Below, piece after piece: positions 27,080 to 35,941 of a stretch of 64,000 nucleotides of DNA. Below the pieces are notes generated by a model. That model worked only from the letters and a program-made list of their open reading frames with translations. It had not been told where the DNA came from and did not search any database. The position numbers and the translations under genes are program-made. The stretch's first letter is position 1, and every line of letters begins with the position of its first letter. Source of the DNA: Afipia sp. GAS231 (GTDB lineage: Bacteria; Pseudomonadota; Alphaproteobacteria; Rhizobiales; Xanthobacteraceae); assembly GCF_900103365.1 (NCBI RefSeq), contig NZ_LT629703.1:5442501-5506500 (forward strand). The letters run 5' to 3'.

Positions 27080-27799
27080 TCAGTTGGTGACCTTCGCGTT
27101 GCTCACCAGCGTCGGCTTTTCGATGTAGTTTTCCGCAAAGATCTTTTTCAGATTCTCGACCTTCGGGATGTCGTTGTAGGCAATATAGGGCTGCGTCGGG
27201 TGCAGCGTCAGGTAGTCCTGGTGATAGGCTTCCGCCGGATAGAACGCCTCCAGCGGGCCGATCTTGGTCACGATCGGCTTTTTGTAGACTTTGGCAGCGT
27301 TGAGCTGGGCAATGTATGCCTCCGCGACCTTTTTCTGCTCGTCATTGGTGGTGAAGATCGCCGAGCGGTATTGCGTGCCGCTGTCGGGGCCCTGTCGGTT
27401 CAACTGGGTCGGATCGTGCGCGACCGAGAAGTAGATCTGCAAAATCTTGCCATAGCTGATTTTCTTCGGGTCGAACTTGATCTCGACCGATTCCGCATGG
27501 CCGGTGGTGCCGCTCGAAACCGTGTTGTAGTCGGCGGTGGCCTTGGTGCCGCCGGCGTAACCGGAGACCGCATTGATCACGCCTGCGGTGTGCTGGAACA
27601 CACCCTGGACGCCCCAGAAGCAGCCGCCGGCGAGAACGGCGGTCTGGATCGCACCGGCTGCTTGCGCATCGGCGGCGGGGGCGGGAATGATCACGGCATC
27701 TTCGGCCGCCAGCGAGGGGGCGACGGCGAACGCAGCAACGGCGAGCGCACCGATGGCGGCGGCGCAGAACGAAAGACGGCTGAATCGACGAGGGGACAT
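27080..27799 (-). CDS. msrA: Exported peptide-methionine (S)-S-oxide reductase MsrA
   Basis: Reduces the S epimer of methionine sulfoxide. Length 239 aa. It has an N-terminal signal peptide (basic start, hydrophobic helix ending ...APSLAAEDA), so it should work in the periplasm. The catalytic GCFWG has C60. GYAGGTKATADYNTVSSGTTGHAESVEI and the GTQYRSAIF and YHQDYL blocks are complete. Start ATG 27799 follows GAGGAAA. The last ~20 residues lack the resolving-Cys tail seen in some MsrA forms. Confidence 0.95.
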   Translation of the reverse strand: MSPRRFSRLSFCAAAIGALAVAAFAVAPSLAAEDAVIIPAPAADAQAAGAIQTAVLAGGCFWGVQGVFQHTAGVINAVSGYAGGTKATADYNTVSSGTTGHAESVEIKFDPKKISYGKILQIYFSVAHDPTQLNRQGPDSGTQYRSAIFTTNDEQKKVAEAYIAQLNAAKVYKKPIVTKIGPLEAFYPAEAYHQDYLTLHPTQPYIAYNDIPKVENLKKIFAENYIEKPTLVSNAKVTN

Positions 27800-28077
27800 G
27801 GTTTCCTCAGGGGCGAGCGGGTTGGGGGGCAGTTTAGGGCGGGAGCCGTGTTTCGCAATCGGCACGGTTCTCCCGATGCCTCAAGATACGGCCGATGGCG
27901 GAGTTTGTTACGGCCCGTTTCACACGAGTTCGTGAATAAAACCGCGTGGCTGCAAGGATTTAGACCAAGCATCAGGACAGAGTGAGGACCACGCTTGACC
28001 CGACCGGTGGTCCCTTCCAACAATGAACTCGTGGCCGCTTCCCGCGTCCAATCAGCATCCGCCGGAGCGTATTTGCG

Positions 28078-29803
28078 ATGTTGCGCGCCCTGTTCGTAGC
28101 GATCGTCACGCTTGCCGGCGCGGGTCCTGTGCTGGCGGCTGCGGATATCGATATCTGCCGGGATCCGGCCGCGGAGGCGGAGGCGAGGCTGGTCGCCTGT
28201 TCGGCGGTGACGGCGGATGACACGATTAACGGGAAACCGAGGGCGGCCGCCTATCAGGTCATCGGCGACTCCTTCATGAAGAAGCGCGATTACGACAGCG
28301 CGATCGCGGCTTTCGGCAAAGCGCATGACGCCGACCCCGAAAGCGTCGGATACGTCAACTCACGCGGCATCGCCTACAGCAGCAAGGGCGACGACGAGCA
28401 TGCGCTCGCCGACTACGACCTGTGCCTGCAGATGCGTCCGAATTTTGCGAACGCCTACAACAACCGCGGCATTATCTTCCTGCGCAAGCTCGACTTCCCG
28501 CGCGCGCTCGATGAATTCAATGCCGCGATCAAATTTGGTCCGACCAGCCCAAACCGCTACATCCATCTCAACAATCGCGCCCGCGCGGAAACCCTGCTCC
28601 AGCAATATGACGCCGCACTGGCGGATTATTCCGAAGCGCAGAAGCTCAACGCGGACGGGTCGTCGGTTCCGTCGAACCGCTGCATGACCTACACGGAGAT
28701 GAAGCGGTTCGACGAGGCGATCGCGGACTGCAATGAAGCGCTGGCGAAAACGCCGAAAAACGTTTTCGTGCTGACCAGCCGTGCCAAATGCCTATCTCGC
28801 CAAGGGCGATCTCGATGCGGCGCTGGCCGATTACAACGAGGCGATCAGGATCGCCCCGAACTACATCCGCGCGCATGCCGGACGAGGGCAGTATTTTGAG
28901 AAGAAGGGCGACGCCGTGGCGGCGCGCTACGACTACCGATCCGCGAGCGCCACGCTGACGAAGCTTGACGCTACCGACACCGCGATCGCGCGACGTTTCG
29001 CGAAGGATCGCCTGGCGGCGCTGCTCGCGGTCGCGCCGCCTTCCGCACCGGCGCAGAAGCCGACTCAGGGAAAAGGCGCGGCGGCGGGGCCGTCCGGCGA
29101 CCGCAAGGTGGCGCTGATCATCGGCAACGGCGCCTACAGGAACGTGCGACAGCTCGACAACCCGCCGCGCGATGCCAGGCTGATCGCCGATACGCTTCGC
29201 GGGCTCGGCTTTGCGACCGTGACGCTCGCGCCCGACCTTACCCGCGACAGTTTCTTTTCTGCCTTGCGCACATTCGGCGCAGAGGCCGAGAAGTCGGACT
29301 GGGCGGTGGTTTATTATGCTGGTCACGGCATGGAGGTCGGCGGGGTGAATTACTTGATCCCGACCGATGCGCGGCTCGCGACCGACCATGACGCCGAGTC
29401 GCAGGCGGTGGCGCTGGAGCAGGTGATCGCCGCGGTTGGTGGCGCGCGCAAGCTGAAGCTGGTCCTGCTGGACGCCTGCCGCGACAATCCCTTCGACAAA
29501 ACCATGCGGCGCACCATTGCGCTGAAGCTGGTCAGCAAGGGCCTTTCCAACATCGAACCGGAAGCCGGATTCATGGTGGTCTACGCCGCCAAGCATGGCG
29601 AAACCGCGCTCGACGGCGAAACCGCCAACAGTCCGTTCGCGACCGTGCTCGCGCGCGACATCAGGGAGCCCAAGGTCGAGGTGCGGAAACTGTTCGACAT
29701 CGTCCGCGATGACGTCTGGAAGGCCACCAACCACGCGCAGCAGCCGTTTACCTACGGCTCGCCGCCCGGGCGCGAGGATTTTTACTTCGTGGCGGGGAAG
29801 TGA
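28078..29803 (+). pseudogene. TPR-caspase (peptidase C14) protein, frameshifted
   Basis: Two adjacent frames form one protein of about 575 aa. 28078 to about 28788 encodes a signal peptide (cleaved near VLAAAD) and four to five TPR units (AYNNRGIIFLRKLDFPRALDEF and similar). The TPR series then continues in another frame (AYLAKGDLDAALADYNEAI) and leads to a caspase p20 domain from about 29100: KVALIIGNGAY, catalytic His in YYAGHGMEVGG, catalytic Cys in LLDACRDNPF. Removing one A from AAA at 28786-28788 restores a continuous frame. It may be a real inactivation or an assembly error. As read, the upstream ORF stops at 28899. Confidence 0.85.
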
Positions 29804-29830
29804 CGGATTGGGTTGCGAAGCAAGACAATC

Positions 29831-29911
29831 CGTCATCCCGGGGCGATGCGAAGCGTCGAACCCGGGATCTCGAGATTCCGGGTTCGGCTCTTCGAGCCGC
29901 CCCGGAATGAC
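29831..29911. repeat. Dispersed palindromic repeat (GTCATYCCGGGGCGATGC family)
   Basis: CGTCATCCCGGGGCGATGCG at the left and CGCCCCGGAATGAC at the right, with inner GAACCCGGGATCTCGAGATTCCGGGTTC. Same family as 25843-25945 and 39672-39745. Lies between the caspase gene and the convergent helicase gene. Confidence 0.85.
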
Positions 29912-29914
29912 CAG

Positions 29915-31024
29915 CTACACCACCACGCTCAGCCGCTTCGCCGCACGCGTGATGCCCGTATAGAGCCACCGGGCGCGGCTTTCCTGGAACGCAAAGCTCT
30001 CGTCGAACAATACGACGTCGTCCCACTGCGAGCCCTGCGATTTGTGCACGGTCAGCACGTAGCCGTAGTCGAACTCGTCGTAGGGCTTGCGCTGCTCCCA
30101 CGGAATGGTCTCGATCGCGCCGCCGAAGCAGTCGCCGCGTACCGAGACCTTGGTCACCTTGTGGCCGAAATCCTCATCCGGCGACAGCCGCATCGTGATG
30201 ATCTTGGACTTTGACTGCGCCCGCGACTTCACCCGCCACAGCCCGCCGTTGAACAGGCCTTTCTTGCGGTTGTTGCGCAGGCACACCAGCTTGTCGCCGG
30301 CGACCGGCAACGGATCTTCGATATTCTGCTTCTGCCGTACCCGCATGTTGTAGGCGCGGCGGGTGTTGTTGCGCCCGACCAGCACCTGGTCGGCCTGCAT
30401 CACCCGGTCCGGATCGAGTTCGTTGCGCGACACCACCTCGCTCTCGCCATGGCGGCCGATTTCGAGTTCGCGGCCCTCGCGGATATCCATCGACATCCGC
30501 ACGATCGGATCGTCCTGGGCTTGCCGATGCACCTCGGTCAGCATCGCGTCGGGTTCAGAGTCGGTGAAGAAGCCGCCGCCCTGGATCGGCGGCAATTGCG
30601 CGGGATCTCCCAGCACCAACAGCGGACAGTCGAACGACATCAGGTCGCGGCCGAGTTCGGCGTCGACCATCGAGCATTCGTCGATCACGATCAGCTTGGC
30701 TTTCGAGGCGGGTGCGTCGTCCCATAGCTCAAAACTCGGCTGCTCGACGCCGGATTCGCGGGCGCGATAGATCAGCGAGTGGATGGTGGAGGCGTTGTCG
30801 CAGCCCTTGTTGCGCATCACCAGCGCCGCCTTGCCGGTGAAGGCCGCGAATTTCACCTCGCCATCGACGCCGTCGGCGATGTGCCGCGCCAGCGTGGTCT
30901 TGCCGGTTCCGGCATAGCCGAACAGCCGGAACACCGGCGGCGTGCCGTTCCTGCCGGGCTTGGCCTTCATCCAGTCGGCAACGGCCTTGAGCGCGGAATC
31001 CTGATGCGGCGTAAAGGTGGTCAT
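29915..31024 (-). CDS. RecD/Dda-like superfamily 1B DNA helicase
   Basis: ATP-dependent 5'-3'-type helicase of 369 aa, much shorter than RecD2. The order of motifs is: Q-like FTPHQDSALKAV; Walker A GYAGTGKTT (36-44); motif Ia FTGKAALVM; motif II VIDECSM (about 113-119); motif III VLGDPAQLPPI; motif IV HRQ; motif V/VI LTVHKSQGSQWDDVV and YTGITRAAKRL. All are intact, so it should be an active ATPase. AddAB/RecBC partners are not adjacent. It converges with the caspase gene, with a palindromic repeat between. Confidence 0.9.
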   Translation of the reverse strand: MTTFTPHQDSALKAVADWMKAKPGRNGTPPVFRLFGYAGTGKTTLARHIADGVDGEVKFAAFTGKAALVMRNKGCDNASTIHSLIYRARESGVEQPSFELWDDAPASKAKLIVIDECSMVDAELGRDLMSFDCPLLVLGDPAQLPPIQGGGFFTDSEPDAMLTEVHRQAQDDPIVRMSMDIREGRELEIGRHGESEVVSRNELDPDRVMQADQVLVGRNNTRRAYNMRVRQKQNIEDPLPVAGDKLVCLRNNRKKGLFNGGLWRVKSRAQSKSKIITMRLSPDEDFGHKVTKVSVRGDCFGGAIETIPWEQRKPYDEFDYGYVLTVHKSQGSQWDDVVLFDESFAFQESRARWLYTGITRAAKRLSVVV

Positions 31025-31209
31025 GGGGTCCAGCGGAGGGGAGAGCGGGCCGGTATCGGCCGCGACTCATCTACCCCAAGCTAACCATTCAGGCCACCAG
31101 TGCAAGCCGGCTTCCGCGACGCGGAATTGGTGTTTCGCGGCCAAGGCTAGACTTGTCGCCGGTGGGGAATACACTGCCACAAAACAACAAGCGGTTTGGG
31201 AGAGACCTC

Positions 31210-32418
31210 ATGAAATTCGGCATCTTTTATGAGCTGCAACTGCCGCGTCCCTGGGAAGAGGGCGACGAACTCAGGCTCTACCAGAACGCGCTGACGCAGC
31301 TCGAGACCGCCGACCGGATTGGCTATGACCACGCCTGGGTCGTGGAACACCACTTCCTCGAGGAATATTCGCACTCACCCTCGCCGGAATCCTTTCTCGC
31401 CGCCGCCAGCCAGCGCACCAAGAAGATCCGGCTCGGCCACGGCATCTTCCAGCTCACCACCAACCACCCGGCCCGCGTTGCCGAGAAGGTTGCGGTGCTG
31501 GACCTGCTCAGCAATGGCCGCTGCGAGTTCGGCATGGGCGAAAGCGCTTCCATCACCGAACTGACGCCGTTCGGCCGCGACATGGAAACCAAGCGCGAGG
31601 TGTTCGAGGAGGCGGTGCAGGCCATCTTCCCGATGTTCACCAAGGTGGGCACCGAACATCACGGCAAGTATTTCGACATTCCCTTGCGCAACGTCGTCCC
31701 CAAGCCGGTGCAGAAGCCGCACCCGCCGCTGTGGATGGCATGCTCGCAGTTGCAGACCATCGAGCGCGCCGGCGAAAACGGTTTTGGCGCGCTCGGCTTC
31801 CAGTTCGTCAGCGCCGACGCTGCGCATGCCTGGGTGCACGCCTATTACAATGCGATCACCAAGCGGCTGAAGAAGCTCGCCGACTACAACATCAACCCGA
31901 ACATGGCGCTGGTGTCGTTCTTCATGTGCGCCAAGACCGACGAGGAGGCGCGGGCGCGCGCCGACGGCGCCACCTTCTTCCAGTTCGCGCTGCGCTTCTA
32001 CGGTGCGTCGCAGAACCGCCAGCGCCCTGATCCCGGCACCGTCAACATGTGGGACGAATACAACAAGTGGAAGCGCGAAAATCCGGGAGCCCAGGAAGCG
32101 GCGCTGCGCGGCGGCCTGATCGGTTCGCCGGAAACCATCCGCAAGAAGCTGCGGCGGTTCCGCGCCTCGCATATCGACCAGGTGATCCTGCTCAACCAGG
32201 CCGGCAAGAACAGCCACGAGCATATCTGCGAGTCGCTCGAACTGTTCGGCAAGGAAGTGATGCCGGAATTTCAGCAAGATCCCGAGCATGACGCCTGGAA
32301 GGCCGGCGTGATGAGCGGCGCGATCATGCTCGAAGAGATCGATACCGAAGCCTTCAAGGACCGCTACGGCAAACTCGCGGTGAACGTGGCTCCAGCCGCG
32401 AAGGTCGCGGCGGGCTAG
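31210..32418 (+). CDS. LLM-class flavin-dependent oxidoreductase
   Basis: Luciferase-like monooxygenase-fold enzyme of 402 aa, probably FMN/FMNH2 dependent. Marks are MKFGIFYELQLPRPW at the start, AWVVEHHFLEEYSHSPSPE (conserved His pair), GHGIFQLTTNHPARVAEKVAVLDLLS, and GLIGSPETIRKKLRRF near the C-terminus. ATG 31210 has GGGAGAGACC before it; an upstream GTG at 31153 is rejected. Position next to the sulfonate cluster suggests oxidation of a sulfur or aromatic compound. Substrate unknown. Confidence 0.88.
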   Translation: MKFGIFYELQLPRPWEEGDELRLYQNALTQLETADRIGYDHAWVVEHHFLEEYSHSPSPESFLAAASQRTKKIRLGHGIFQLTTNHPARVAEKVAVLDLLSNGRCEFGMGESASITELTPFGRDMETKREVFEEAVQAIFPMFTKVGTEHHGKYFDIPLRNVVPKPVQKPHPPLWMACSQLQTIERAGENGFGALGFQFVSADAAHAWVHAYYNAITKRLKKLADYNINPNMALVSFFMCAKTDEEARARADGATFFQFALRFYGASQNRQRPDPGTVNMWDEYNKWKRENPGAQEAALRGGLIGSPETIRKKLRRFRASHIDQVILLNQAGKNSHEHICESLELFGKEVMPEFQQDPEHDAWKAGVMSGAIMLEEIDTEAFKDRYGKLAVNVAPAAKVAAG

Positions 32419-32488
32419 CAGTCGTTTGAGTGGACGGTTGACGCGGCGCGTGGATCATCCTCGCGCCGCGATCGTTTTGCAAAGACTG

Positions 32489-33475
32489 TCAGTTCAAGTT
32501 CGCCGCCGCCGTAAAGCCGCGATCCACGGCTTTGCCGACGTCGAGTTTCTTCGACAGGATCCCGAAGCGTGTGGCGCGGTCCGACGCTTCCTGAACCTCC
32601 TTGACGATATTTTCGTCGATTGCGACCGGACTGGTGCGCTGGGCGGTGTAGGCGCTCAACAGCACGTCTTCGGGAAGTTTCGTCAGCTCAGCCGTGCTCT
32701 TGGCATATTCCGCGAGATGATCGAGCGACCAGAGCCGCGCCTTGTTCAGCCGTTGCACCAGATCCTGCACGGCGGCGCGCTTGGTGGCGATCGCAGCATC
32801 CGAGGCGACGATGAAGGTGATGGTCGGCGTCAGGCCTTCGCCGGTAGCGACGATCCGCGCATTGTCCTTCAGCGTCGCATAGGACACATAGGGTTCCCAG
32901 ACGGCCCAGCCGTCGATCGAGCCCGCGACCAAAGCGATCTTGGCATCGACCGGGCCAAGCGGCGCGAAGGTCGCATCCTCGATCTTGTCGCCGTTCTTCT
33001 CGAGGGTCGCATCGATCAGGAACTGGCCCCATCCGCCACGCGTTCCCGCCAGCCGCTTGCCTTTCAGGTCGGCGGCGCTCTTGATGGGCGAGTCCTGGCG
33101 CACGAGAATGGCCTGGGTCCGCGCATCGGCGCGGGTGCCGCCGATGGCCTTGATCGGTGCGCCCGCCGCATACACGGTCAGGAACGCGAGATCGCCGGTG
33201 TAGCCGACATCCAGCGCGCCGGCATTGAGCGCTTCGAGAATCGGCGCCGCGGCCGGAAATTCCGACCATTCGATCTTGTACGGCAGGTCCTTCGCCAGCC
33301 CCGCGATTTCGAGCAACGAGCGATTGCCACCCTTTTGATCGCCGACACGCAACGTGATTGTGTCGGCGGCCATGGCCGATGCCGTCATGGCGATCCCGAT
33401 GGCGACGCTGAACAGCGCCGCACCAAAATTGCGCATGTGTGAGCGGGGTTTTGATTCTGACTGGATTGTATTCAT
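32489..33475 (-). CDS. SsuA-like sulfonate/aliphatic-compound binding protein 1
   Basis: Periplasmic binding protein of 328 aa. Signal peptide ...SVAIGIAMTASAMAAD. NMT1/SsuA fold: LRVGDQKGGNRSLLEIAGL, KIEWSEFPAAAPILEALNAGALDVGYTGD, KSAADLKGKRLAGTRGG, and GSIDGWAVWEPYV. The start is ATG 33475; ATG 33436 would leave a poorer signal. It is transcribed divergently from the ssu operon across a 515-bp gap. Its divergence from the two SsuA copies downstream (for example GDQKGGN instead of GYQKTG) suggests a different sulfonate or nitrate-like ligand. Confidence 0.88.
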   Translation of the reverse strand: MNTIQSESKPRSHMRNFGAALFSVAIGIAMTASAMAADTITLRVGDQKGGNRSLLEIAGLAKDLPYKIEWSEFPAAAPILEALNAGALDVGYTGDLAFLTVYAAGAPIKAIGGTRADARTQAILVRQDSPIKSAADLKGKRLAGTRGGWGQFLIDATLEKNGDKIEDATFAPLGPVDAKIALVAGSIDGWAVWEPYVSYATLKDNARIVATGEGLTPTITFIVASDAAIATKRAAVQDLVQRLNKARLWSLDHLAEYAKSTAELTKLPEDVLLSAYTAQRTSPVAIDENIVKEVQEASDRATRFGILSKKLDVGKAVDRGFTAAANLN

Positions 33476-33991
33476 GCCTGTGTCTCTTTCCGATCTAATC
33501 CGCTGTGTTGCTTCGTAACCAGCGATCCGCAAAGCGTATGGCTGGCGGCATGGCGGTCAATGAAATGCCTGACTGAATATCCCGATGCGCGGGCAATGAT
33601 CGTTTCGCGTTTCGAGGTGCGGTGGAAACTTATGGAAGCCGTAGCGACATCGCATCGACCGGCCGGCGTTTCGCAGAAAATTTCTCTCCAGCGGCGATTG
33701 TTCAGCGAAACGCCGAGCAAGATTTTTGGAAGGCGCAATCGATCCGATTGATCGCTTCAATTCGCGACGGCGTCGCGTGCCTGATTCAACATTAACGAAT
33801 CCTGCGACTGGCGAGGCGAAAACAAATGAATCGAGTCCGATCCTGTTCCGGCAATAAACCCATCGTCGAAATTGGGCCCGGCAGCGCGGTCGTTGCTATT
33901 TTTTCCGCACCCTCGACACTCCGCGCGCATCGCACCATCATCCTGTCATCGCATGGTCGCGGCACGTCGCGAACATGATCAGGAGAATGTG
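33476..33991. other. Divergent promoter region of the sulfonate genes
   Basis: 516 bases without a convincing gene; short frames here have poor codon bias. It should contain promoters for the leftward 32489-33475 gene and for the rightward ssu operon. I cannot identify a CysB/Cbl-type site with confidence. GATCAGGAGAATGTG just before 33992 is the operon's ribosome site. Confidence 0.5.
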
Positions 33992-34942
33992 ATGAAGCGT
34001 CGTGAATTCCTCAAGCTCTCGCTTGGAACTGCCGCAGTCGCCGCGCTGGCGGCGCCTGCGGTTGCACAGGCGCCGCTGAAGGAAATCCGGATCGGCTACC
34101 AGAAGACCGGCGTTCTGGTGATTGCGCGCCAGCAGTCGGTGCTGGAAAAGCAGTTCGCGGCGAAGCAGATCGCGATCAAATGGGTTGAGTTCACCTCGGG
34201 TCCGCCATTGCTCGAAGCGATGAGCACCGGAAGCGTCGATTTCGGTTCGGTCGGCGATACACCGCCGATTTTCGCCCAGGCTGCGAACGCCAATATCGTC
34301 TATGTGGCGGGATCGCCGATCACCAACGGGCAGGGCATTCTCGTGCCCGCCGCTTCGACGATCCGCACCATTGCCGACTTGAAGGGCCGGCGGATCGGAG
34401 TTGCCAAGGGGACGAGCGCGCACAACGTCCTGATCGCGACGCTCGAAAGGGCCGGGCTGACCTACGAAGACATCACGCCGGTCTATCTGTCGCCGCCCGA
34501 CGCAGGTCCTGCTTTCGCCAACGGCAGCATCGAGGCCTGGGCGATCTGGGATCCGTATTTTGCGATCGGTGAGAAGCGCCAGGGCGGACGTATCCTCGTC
34601 AACGCCCATGAAGTCGCCAAGACCAACTCGTTCTATCTCGCCAACCGCGACTTCGCGAACAACAACGTTCAGCATACCCGCGACGTCATCAGCGGGCTGA
34701 CAGAGGCGGCGCGCTGGGCGGAGGCGCACCGCGCCGACGTCGCGGCGGCACTCGCTGCGGTGACCGGTGTGCCTCTCGAAGTCCAGATCGTTGCGGCCAA
34801 CCGGGCATCGTTCGTGATCGGTCCGGTAACCGATGACATCGTCGCCACCCAGCAGGCGGTTGCGGATCGTTTCCACAGACTGGGCCTGATCCCGAAGCCG
34901 GTCGTGGTGCGGGATGCGGTCTGGAGGCCGGTGCAAACCTGA
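33992..34942 (+). CDS. SsuA-like sulfonate binding protein 2 (Tat-type signal)
   Basis: Periplasmic protein of 316 aa. The N-terminus KRREFLKLSLG is a twin-arginine motif followed by a hydrophobic Ala-rich stretch ending VAQA, so export by Tat is likely. SsuA fold blocks are RIGYQKTGVLVIARQQ, FTSGPPLLEAMSTGSVDFGSVGDTPPIFAQAA, DLKGRRIGVAKGTSAHN and GSIEAWAIWDPY. ATG 33992 follows AGGAGA. First gene of an apparent operon with a second SsuA, ssuD, ssuC and ssuB. It has close similarity to the next gene. Confidence 0.9.
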   Translation: MKRREFLKLSLGTAAVAALAAPAVAQAPLKEIRIGYQKTGVLVIARQQSVLEKQFAAKQIAIKWVEFTSGPPLLEAMSTGSVDFGSVGDTPPIFAQAANANIVYVAGSPITNGQGILVPAASTIRTIADLKGRRIGVAKGTSAHNVLIATLERAGLTYEDITPVYLSPPDAGPAFANGSIEAWAIWDPYFAIGEKRQGGRILVNAHEVAKTNSFYLANRDFANNNVQHTRDVISGLTEAARWAEAHRADVAAALAAVTGVPLEVQIVAANRASFVIGPVTDDIVATQQAVADRFHRLGLIPKPVVVRDAVWRPVQT

Positions 34943-34987
34943 CCTGATCGCTTTCCCAATTCATCCATTCATCGAGGAGAAAAGGCC

Positions 34988-35938
34988 ATGCGTTGGTTTC
35001 AACGAATGATGACGGCTGCCGTGTTGTCCATGGGTATCGTTGCCGCCATGGTGGGCGTCTCATACGGCCAGGACAAGGTGGTCCGCATCGGCTTCCAGAA
35101 ATACGGCAAGCTGGTCCTGCTGAAAGGCAAGGGCTCGCTCGAAGAGAAACTCAAGCCGCTCCGCTACAACGTGGTGTGGACGGAATTTCCGTCAGGCCCG
35201 CCGCTGCTCGAAGCGCTCAATATCGGCGCGATCGATTTCGGGATTGCGGGGGAAACGCCGCCGATCTTTGCGCAGGCCGCCGGCGCGCCGCTGGTCTATC
35301 TGGCCTATGATCCGCCGGCGCCGCAGGGAGAGGCCATTCTGGTCCCCAAGGACAGTCCGCTGAAATCGGTCGCCGATTTGAAGGGCAAGAAGGTCGCGCT
35401 GAACAAGGGGTCCAACGTTCACTATCTTCTGGTCAAGGCGCTGGAGAAAGCCGGGCTGAAATATACCGACGTCCAGCCCGTATTCCTAGCGCCCTCGGAT
35501 GCGCTCGCCGCGTTCACCCGCGGCTCCGTCGATGCCTGGGTGATCTGGGATCCCTATGAGGCGGCAGCCGAGGCCTCGACCGGCGCGAAAATCCTTGTCG
35601 ACGGCACCGGTCTCGTCGCCAACCATCAGTTCTATTTTTCGTCGAAGAAGTTCCTCGCCGACAACACCAGGGCGGTCGATGTCGTGCTTGCGGCGCTCAA
35701 CGAGGCCGACGACTGGACCAAGAACAATATCGAGGCCGTCGCCGCGCAATTGAGCCCGTCGGTCGGCTTGCCGGCTTCGGTGCTTGCGGTGTCGCTGAAG
35801 CGCGAATCCTACGGGATCCTGCCGATCAGCGACGACGTGATCGCAAGCCAGCAGCGCATCGCCGATACGTTCGTGGCGCTCGGCCTGTTGCCGAAAGCCA
35901 TCACGGTCTCGGACGTTCAGCGCAAACCCGGATCCTGA
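34988..35938 (+). CDS. ssuA: Sulfonate ABC transporter binding protein SsuA
   Basis: Periplasmic binding protein for alkanesulfonates, 316 aa. A Sec-type signal peptide ends near VGVSYGQ. Blocks RIGFQKYGKLVLLKGKGSLE, FPSGPPLLEALNIGAIDFGIAGETPPIFAQA, DLKGKKVALNKGSNVHYLL and FTRGSVDAWVIWDPYEAA are typical SsuA. It starts after GGAGAAAAGGCC, 45 bases from the previous SsuA-like gene, and ends 3 bases before ssuD. The tight link to ssuD makes this the primary sulfonate binding protein. Confidence 0.94.
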   Translation: MRWFQRMMTAAVLSMGIVAAMVGVSYGQDKVVRIGFQKYGKLVLLKGKGSLEEKLKPLRYNVVWTEFPSGPPLLEALNIGAIDFGIAGETPPIFAQAAGAPLVYLAYDPPAPQGEAILVPKDSPLKSVADLKGKKVALNKGSNVHYLLVKALEKAGLKYTDVQPVFLAPSDALAAFTRGSVDAWVIWDPYEAAAEASTGAKILVDGTGLVANHQFYFSSKKFLADNTRAVDVVLAALNEADDWTKNNIEAVAAQLSPSVGLPASVLAVSLKRESYGILPISDDVIASQQRIADTFVALGLLPKAITVSDVQRKPGS

Positions 35939-35941
35939 ATC

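Noticed and set aside
28781..29803. Caspase domain as an independent gene starting at GTG 28781
   Set aside because: The frame starts in the middle of a TPR unit that continues perfectly from the upstream frame after removing one A; no ribosome site precedes 28781.
33560..33990. Small ORFs in the ssu divergent region, including a 50-codon frame from 33826
   Set aside because: Poor codon bias and no ribosome site; the region is better explained as promoter DNA.
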